From: Solanum dulcamara
Taxonomy: Eukaryota; Streptophyta; Magnoliopsida; Solanales; Solanaceae
Reading direction: 5' to 3'
Assembly (NCBI RefSeq): GCF_947179165.1
Contig: NC_077240.1
Span: forward strand, 3,479,501 to 3,543,500
Length of the DNA stretch: 64,000 nucleotides
Of this stretch, positions 57,794-64,000 are shown piece after piece. Under the pieces are notes generated by a model. That model did not search any database. It was not told the origin of the DNA and worked only from the letters and a program-made list of their open reading frames with translations. Within the stretch, counting starts at the first letter, position 1. Each line of letters begins with the position of its first letter. The position numbers and the translations under genes were made by a program.

Positions 57794-58302
57794 GTCAAAA
57801 AAAATAAAAATTTCACGATTAAATTTATGATCGAAATGAAACTATTTGATTGTTGAAATTCAAACTTACTGTGCACCTAATGAAGACAAATGAAGTTTTT
57901 ATACTTTGGTGTAAAGGAATTTAAGTTCAATTGAATTGTCAGTATATAAGCTAAGTCCGTCTCTAAAAATGGGGAAGCAATTACAAAAATAAAAGTTCAC
58001 TCACATTAATACCTTATAATTTTTACATTTCATTCGATTATAATGATTTATGCCGAACAACATACTGCACAACCCGAAAATAAATAGAAACTTGCAACTA
58101 ATTTTTTCTCCAGAGCCCAGATTTGATTAAAAAAATACAACAGGGCAAAGCACATTAATATACTATAACTTCTTATTTATTTATTTTTAATTCTTTTTTT
58201 TTTTCAATTCGAGTAACTGAAACTTAATTTCTTTTATTTTTTCTGAATTTCAGGGCAATTCGAGCTTAGTGCATTGGATTTTGTCTTTTCACTAACCGAA
58301 AC

Positions 58303-59175
58303 TTAAAGGCTGTGAGCGTTCCCGCCAGTAGAATCAGAAGAGTCTCCATTGAAATTCATCATAGTCAACCAATCTTGAATTTCATTGTCACCCATCAATT
58401 GATCCCAAATTTCATTTCCAAAATCAGAATTATTATTATTATTCCCTGTCTGCAATTGCTGAGGCTCTTCTGGTAATTGTTGAGGTGAAGAAGATAAAGT
58501 GCTCTGTTGTTCTTGAGTGTCAACAGTATAATCCGCAAATGAAAAATTCAATTTAGCTCGTGGACCTCTGAATTCAATGGCCGCTTTGTCATAAGCTCTA
58601 GCTGCATCTTCTGCAGTACTGAAAGTTCCCAGCCAAACACGCGCAGCTTTTCGAGGGTCTCGAATTTCTGCTGCCCATTTTCCCCATGGCCTCTGTCTCA
58701 CTCCCCTGTAATTCTTCTTCTTTTTCTTCGCGATCGTGATTGTTGTAGCACTACTCTTCTTCTTATTATTATCAACAACAGGAGCAGCAACAGGAGCAGA
58801 AGAAGAAGAAGAAGAAAATGTGGTTCCAAATATGTCGCAGCCTAAACAACCTTGAATTCTGCAAAATTGACAAGGTTCTTGTTCTGCAGGGACACTCAAA
58901 ACTTGTTCGAAACTCGTAGACATGCTAGTAGAAGGTGAAGATGAGGAAGTAACGGTCGTGGTGGCAGTAGAATATTGATAAGGCGAAAAGAAATTGAATT
59001 CTTGATTGTTCTCCATTGGAATATTACCATTGATGACATTTTTCAGAGTTGCCACCATAACAGAGTATTCTTCATCTCCACTAAGCCTTGGTTGCTGCTG
59101 ATGAAATTGATTGTTATTTTTGAGGGAATTCGAAGTCGTTCCCTCTTCTCTAAATCTCTTATTTGACCAATGCAT
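58303..59175 (-). CDS. ERF109: AP2/ERF transcription factor, ERF109/RRTF1-like (group X)
   Basis: Intronless frame of 290 residues. The start [10 protein letters not shown] and the [15 protein letters not shown] segment (36-50) match the conserved N-terminal motif of group X ERFs. A Cys cluster [12 protein letters not shown] (C102, C105, C110, C113) is typical of ERF108-115 relatives. A Lys-rich stretch KKKKK (150-154) may act as nuclear localisation signal. The single AP2 domain is at about 155-216 ([20 protein letters not shown] ... [20 protein letters not shown]), with the ERF-type Ala and Asp residues that favour GCC-box binding. The C-terminal acidic/Gln-rich end closes with [20 protein letters not shown], resembling the end of Arabidopsis ERF109. 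That gene is known for rapid induction by redox stress, wounding and jasmonate; the same here is inference. The exact orthologue is not certain. Confidence 0.93.
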   Translation of the reverse strand: MHWSNKRFREEGTTSNSLKNNNQFHQQQPRLSGDEEYSVMVATLKNVINGNIPMENNQEFNFFSPYQYSTATTTVTSSSSPSTSMSTSFEQVLSVPAEQEPCQFCRIQGCLGCDIFGTTFSSSSSSAPVAAPVVDNNKKKSSATTITIAKKKKKNYRGVRQRPWGKWAAEIRDPRKAARVWLGTFSTAEDAARAYDKAAIEFRGPRAKLNFSFADYTVDTQEQQSTLSSSPQQLPEEPQQLQTGNNNNNSDFGNEIWDQLMGDNEIQDWLTMMNFNGDSSDSTGGNAHSL

Positions 59176-59259
59176 AGTTGAAAATTTTACTATATTTTTA
59201 GTGTTAAGGATTTAAGTCTGAGATAGTTATTTTATTTTTCAAATGAAAGTACGTAGTGG

Positions 59260-59267
59260 TTTATATA
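59260..59267 (-). promoter_or_regulatory. TATA box of the ERF gene
   Basis: On the minus strand CGGTATATAAACCACTACG lies about 87 bp before the ATG at 59175, a normal TATA position allowing a short 5' UTR. Confidence 0.6.
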
Positions 59268-59983
59268 CCGCGGGAAGATGAGGGACCCTGACAGCTCATA
59301 CACTTTTTATACACGGAATAAAACTTCAGAGCTTAGGTGGCATAGTAAAATTGATTCAGTTATTCAAGTGATGTATTTCATGACACCATCTGGTGAGGCG
59401 CGTTCACACGCTACCTTTTGAACTGGGCCGCTTTATCACTTCTGTTTTCGCTAAAAGATTATTTGGGGTCCATTTCTCTTTAATTATTGTTCCAATTAAA
59501 CTAGTGTGCGTATAAATCAATATTTTAAAAGGTGGAGGTATCAAGAGAGACATTTTAATAGCATGAGGTGAGATGTAAGCATTGAAATACACGGCGTAAG
59601 TCTTATATATATAATTTTATAATTATTACTGAGAATAATAAAAGTATTTTTTTTAATAAATCAATAATAATATAGAAAAATTAATATGTTAGAAAGGTAA
59701 CAATACAAAATATAATAATAGTTGAGATAAACTTCATCATTTATCTCCACATTTACTAATTTTCCCCGCAAACCTTTTTAAGCCTTGTGCTTAATTTTTG
59801 TGGACATTAACCTAAATTGTGATTTAAAATTATTGATTTGGGTAGAGGTTGAGAAGTTAAAAATTTGAAATTATATATGGACATGTAATTTCAATTTCAA
59901 AAGATATACTTTTTGCTATAAATATAAAAATCCCACAAATTTATAAATACTGTCAAAGTTGGTCTCCACTTTGACTTGTTTAC

Positions 59984-60194
59984 TAAGAGCCTATTTGAAT
60001 CGGCTTATTTTAAGTGTTTTTAATCCAAAATAACATTTAAGCATGTTTGGAGTGTTGGGCATAAAAGTGCTTATAATCACTTAATTTTAAGCTAAAATGT
60101 TAAAAATAAGCCAAAAGACATAAGTTAGAGTTTCTAACTTTTGGCTTTTGACTTATAAGTAAAAAAAAAGGAAATCAATTCAAACTGGCTCTAA
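59984..60194. mobile_element. Tourist-like MITE, TAA target site
   Basis: Body 59987-60191. Ends GAGCCTATTTGAATCGGCTT and the inverse of AATTCAAACTGGCTC are related to the MITE at 14864-15253. TAA flanks both sides (59984-59986, 60192-60194). It lies upstream of the ERF gene promoter (about 720 bp). Confidence 0.75.
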
Positions 60195-60597
60195 CTTTAG
60201 CAAAATCAAAATTTGCATAAGTTATAGTTTTTCTTTTTTTAAAAAAAGTCATTGATTTAGAATTAATTTTTTAACTTTTAAGTAAATTTAGAATTTAAAA
60301 TCAAAAATTTGAATTAAAATTGTAGTTTTATTCAAAATATTATAAATAAACACAAATTATCAAATCAAAACTTCAACTTTAAAATTCTAATTGCATGTCG
60401 AAAAACCTCTTAAACAAATTTGTGTTAAAATAACTTCAACATTATGCACCTGTCGGATTATTTTTTTCTCTTCCTTCTCTACATCTCTTTCTTGCAATAA
60501 ATTATAAACATACAATTAAATTTGAAAAGAAATATAATATATATTTTATAAAAAATTAAAGACTCAATTTATGTAATATTATTTCCTGTTTAGTCAA

Positions 60598-60789
60598 TTC
60601 AAAGAGAATTATTTTCTATATTTAGTAACGATTTAATTTTAAACTTTTTATTTTACCATTAATAAGATATATTATAGCCACAAAAATTTATATAATTTAT
60701 TTTAGATCATAAATTTTAAAAATATTTTTTTATTTTTTAAATGTCTATGTCAGGTCAAATACCTTTACAAAATTAAGACGGAGGGAGTA
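60598..60789. mobile_element. Stowaway-like MITE, right end clear
   Basis: The right end AATTAAGACGGAGGGAGTA is a good Stowaway terminus with the TA flank. The left end is diverged (TTTAGTCAATTCAAAGAGAA at about 60589), so the start is approximate. Confidence 0.55.
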
Positions 60790-61279
60790 TATTAAATTTT
60801 TAATGTTTGGATTGATTCAACGATTGAGAAATTGTTAGATATTAACATTAGAATATTGTATAATTTGGAGTCTTCTCTAGTTTTTTTGGGACCAATTTGA
60901 ATCAATTTTGAAACAAAAAACATATTGGCAAATTTTGCGCATATATATATATATATATTGGTGACTTTTCATGACTTACACGACTATCCTTTTTAGACTC
61001 TACTTTGTGAAATTACATTTGATATGTTATTGTAGTTTGTTAAAAAAAAAAGACTAATGTATTTTTCTTTTGAAATTATTTAATTTAAATATTTTCACTT
61101 ATTTTTAATGACATAACTTATCGAGATTCTCACTACTACTCATTTTAAGAAGAGATATGTGAAACTTTTAGCATCATTTACTTTCTTAAAAAAAAAAAAG
61201 AAGAAGTAATAGTTAACATATAAAAACAAGATGAATTTTAAAAATTTTGTGATCAGTCAAAATCCAACATTAAAATGAA

Positions 61280-61497
61280 TTAAATATTTGTGTTATTTTT
61301 CGAAGAAGAAGCTGTTATCGATTAAATTATTGAGAAAAAAATAAATAACATGTATAATTAATGGTAAAAGTACACAATCTGGCAAAAGCCCCGTTGTAAT
61401 CCAACATGTCTAATCATACAATATTAGCCTATTAATTCATGATTAACAAAATGAATAAACACTTGTGTTATTTTTCGAAGAAGAAACTGTTGATACA
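61280..61497. repeat. Two direct repeats of TTGTGTTATTTTTCGAAGAA
   Basis: The phrase TTGTGTTATTTTTCGAAGAA, followed by GAA(G/A)CTGTT, occurs near 61289 and 61464, separated by about 175 bp. Flanks are also alike. It is a local duplication of unknown origin. Confidence 0.6.
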
Positions 61498-61499
61498 GG

Positions 61500-64000
61500 G
61501 CTGTAAATGACCATCCATCTTAAAGAGATCAGCGCGTCACTTAGCAGATATACTAACACAAGCCAATAATAACTCAATTAACACTCTTGATTTGATTACT
61601 AATGCTCCTTTATTTTATTTTAAAAACTCCACCAATTCATAATCACATTTTAAGTCGATTTATGATTTTACTACTTACCCATTTGGACATGCGATATAAA
61701 AACAGATTAATATGAAATTGAAATTTTGTTTGAACATATGTTATTTGATTTCTTAAATTACATCCCCACCCCCCAGAAAGAAGTTCTAAGTGCACACTTT
61801 ATTTATAATTTTCTACTTATTCTCTTTCAATTAATTTCTTTTGAAAGAAATTAATATATGAATATTTAAGCGGATGTATTCTATAAGGAAGAATAAGGAC
61901 TTCTAAACCTAAAAGGAAATATAAAAGGAAATCTAGGATGCACGAAGTTCCTTCTTTGATTTTTCATTGTTACTTTTCTTTTAAAAATATGGTATATAGT
62001 CCAAATAAAGAAGGATTTAAAATATAAAATTTAATTGATTTAGAAATTTTAAATATTATAAAATAATTAAATAATTATTTCTATACATTAGGTAAATAAT
62101 TAAATGATCCCATTTTCATCATTTAACAAAATATTGTATTTTTTTCGTTAATTGTTATTTCTCAATACTCTATTTTTAAATATATTTTATGCTAATTAAT
62201 TCATGACGCGATATATATATATATAGGCAATACACATATATTAAATTACACAAGCACACATTTTTGCCATTAAAATGAATATATAGTATTGTATCTATTA
62301 TAATTTTATTTGCAATATTATATACTTCATCCTTTTTGTATGCAATGTTTTATATTGACATGACATATGTTACGCACACTAAATTAGTAAGTTAAAAAAA
62401 TAGAAGAAGCTCTATTGCTTTGACGTTAAAAGAGTTGGAGCTAATTAACTCGTGCTAATTAATGTGAAAAAAAGGCGGAGGTAGTACAAATGATATTTTT
62501 TTCTTTTTTGTCCTAATTGCAGATTCATTGTTCACTTGTTGTACAAATGATATTGAAAAGAGAAAAAGCTCTTGCTTTCTTTTTTCTTTAGTACGTTATA
62601 ATTTTTTTTTATATTTCTTTAATTTTATTTTTCTGCATGATATTATTTAGTTCAAGAGCTTAAAGAGAGCATTTCAATATATTCCATATATTTTAAATTT
62701 AAGGTCTCAATATTTAAATATATTTTTTATTAAATAAAAATTAAACAAATAAATTAAAAAGAAGAAATAATTTTTTTTGGAACCATTTTGATTAGACGTT
62801 ACATGGAATCATAAGATTGTAATTTTGTGGGCACCACCCCCACAAATTGAGAATTATATACTCCGTACACACTATATTTTGGCAAAAAGTGATCTTCTTA
62901 TTCTTAATATACAGCGCAGTACTGCACCTTACTCGGCAACTAAAGACACAAGATTCCCCTTTCAAGATATAATAGTAGCTAGCATGAGTTAGATATAGAG
63001 GCTAAAATTACCTCAACTTATTGGCTATGAATTATTCTTCTATTCAACGATAAGTAATTGTGGGTTTGGCTTTATATTTCTCTCATCTTTATTTATGTGA
63101 TATTGTTTTTTAGTTCATTAAAAAAATAGTTTTTTTTATTTAAAAATAATTTAATTTTATTATTTTATTTTTAATGAGATAATTTATAAACACACAAATA
63201 TGCATGATTTATTTTAAATCGTCAATTTCAAATGATTTTTTATTCATGCTTAAATTTTGTTGCCAATCAAACACCTAAAACCCAAGGAGTACTGATTTCT
63301 TTCTTGATTTTTGTATTTTCATTTGGTGTCCATTATCTGCTTAGGGGTCTGACTAAATTGGATTTATGTTGGAAAGTCTCATATTTATGATAAAGCACTC
63401 ATTAATAAAGTCGATTTCATATCCAATAAAACTCAAACTCAAAATCTCTAATTAAGGGTGGAGTACTGTTTCACCATAACCCTCATCGTAGTATTAATTT
63501 CTTTCTAATTAAGGAGATATCTATATTGATGGTGGAACCAAAAATTCTAATAGGAGGATTATGTGGAGTCGCACATTGGTCGGATGAGGGGTCCTTGATT
63601 TCTTCATATGGTCATGGACAATTCTCCCTCTTGAGTTGGCTTTTCATATTGAATTAGGCATAACGTCCATTTTTTTATCATTAAATTTAAATTAGGCTCA
63701 TCCCAACTCATTATTTTCCAATCTAATATTATACACGCTTCATATGTTCAGGCTTGAGAGTGTGGGGTGTTAGAGTCCCACTTCGGTGGGATAAAGGATC
63801 ATTGGTTTCCTTACATGGTCTTCAATAATATTCTTTTCCCCTTCAGTTAGCTTTTGAGGTTGAGTTAAACCAAAATTTCAATTTTTCATGAGATTAAAAA
63901 AAATTATTAAATTATATATCTACATAATTTTTTTTATTTTTTTTTACCTTATATAGGCGGTACGAATCGTTTGATATCTCAGCGCCTGATCTGAGGAATC
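61500..64000. other. AT-rich intergenic DNA with repeat fragments
   Basis: No gene was recognised. The stretch 63080-63285 resembles a worn Stowaway MITE. Two phrases near 63540-63640 and 63760-63850 (TGTTAGAGTCCCACTTCGGT and a similar GTGGAGTCGCACATTGGTCG, each followed by a GATC/TTGATTTC..CATGGTC run) look like two diverged copies of one dispersed repeat, family unknown. Confidence 0.4.

Overview
This window is nuclear genomic DNA from a flowering plant, almost certainly Solanaceae and probably Solanum or a close relative. It is AT-rich, its genes have many short exons with GT..AG introns, the nitrite reductase closely resembles the tobacco enzyme as I remember it, and it carries a TS-type tRNA-derived SINE typical of Solanaceae. 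Species is inferred from remembered families; no search was run.

Seven host genes are well supported, plus one altered GDSL-esterase homologue. Left to right: a KRP/ICK cyclin-dependent kinase inhibitor (+, 4492-5625); a DUF829/TMEM53-type alpha/beta-hydrolase-like protein (+, 9722-12925); plastid ferredoxin-nitrite reductase (+, 20194-23151) with a complete nitrate-responsive element 113 bp before its ATG; a GDSL esterase/lipase homologue that has lost catalytic Ser and His (+, 29160-30176); a secreted malectin-like/LRR protein without a kinase (-, 30950-34159); the KEOPS subunit Cgi121/TPRKB (+, 37020-39053); a VID27-like CYPRO4 protein (-, 39623-42468); and an ERF109/RRTF1-like AP2 factor (-, 58303-59175). 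Exon structures were worked out by hand and give continuous frames of the expected family lengths.

The rest is dominated by mobile DNA. A decayed Ty1/copia element (-, 23384-28517) lies 232 bp behind the nitrite reductase stop. A Mutator-like element (MULE, 16426-19944, exact 9-bp target duplication) ends 249 bp before the nitrite reductase ATG. A second, related MULE (43799-55092) is split by a nearly pristine Ty3/gypsy element (44148-53412, 5-bp target duplication, near-identical LTRs, one intact 1635-codon frame). Both MULEs carry remnants of a DUF1985-type gene. Smaller elements with recognisable target duplications include two SINEs, Stowaway and Tourist MITEs, and a hAT MITE nested inside another MITE. 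A decayed RTE-type LINE lies at about 7.94-8.60 kb.

The host genes do not form a pathway. The most unusual points are the GDSL pseudoenzyme, the young gypsy-in-MULE nest, the transposon-bracketed nitrite reductase, a broken duplicate of the Cgi121 first exon, and a 120-bp tandem duplication that copied the head of a SINE. I found no convincing evidence of a wholly new biological system. About 59.2-64 kb and most of 1-4.4 kb contain no recognisable gene.
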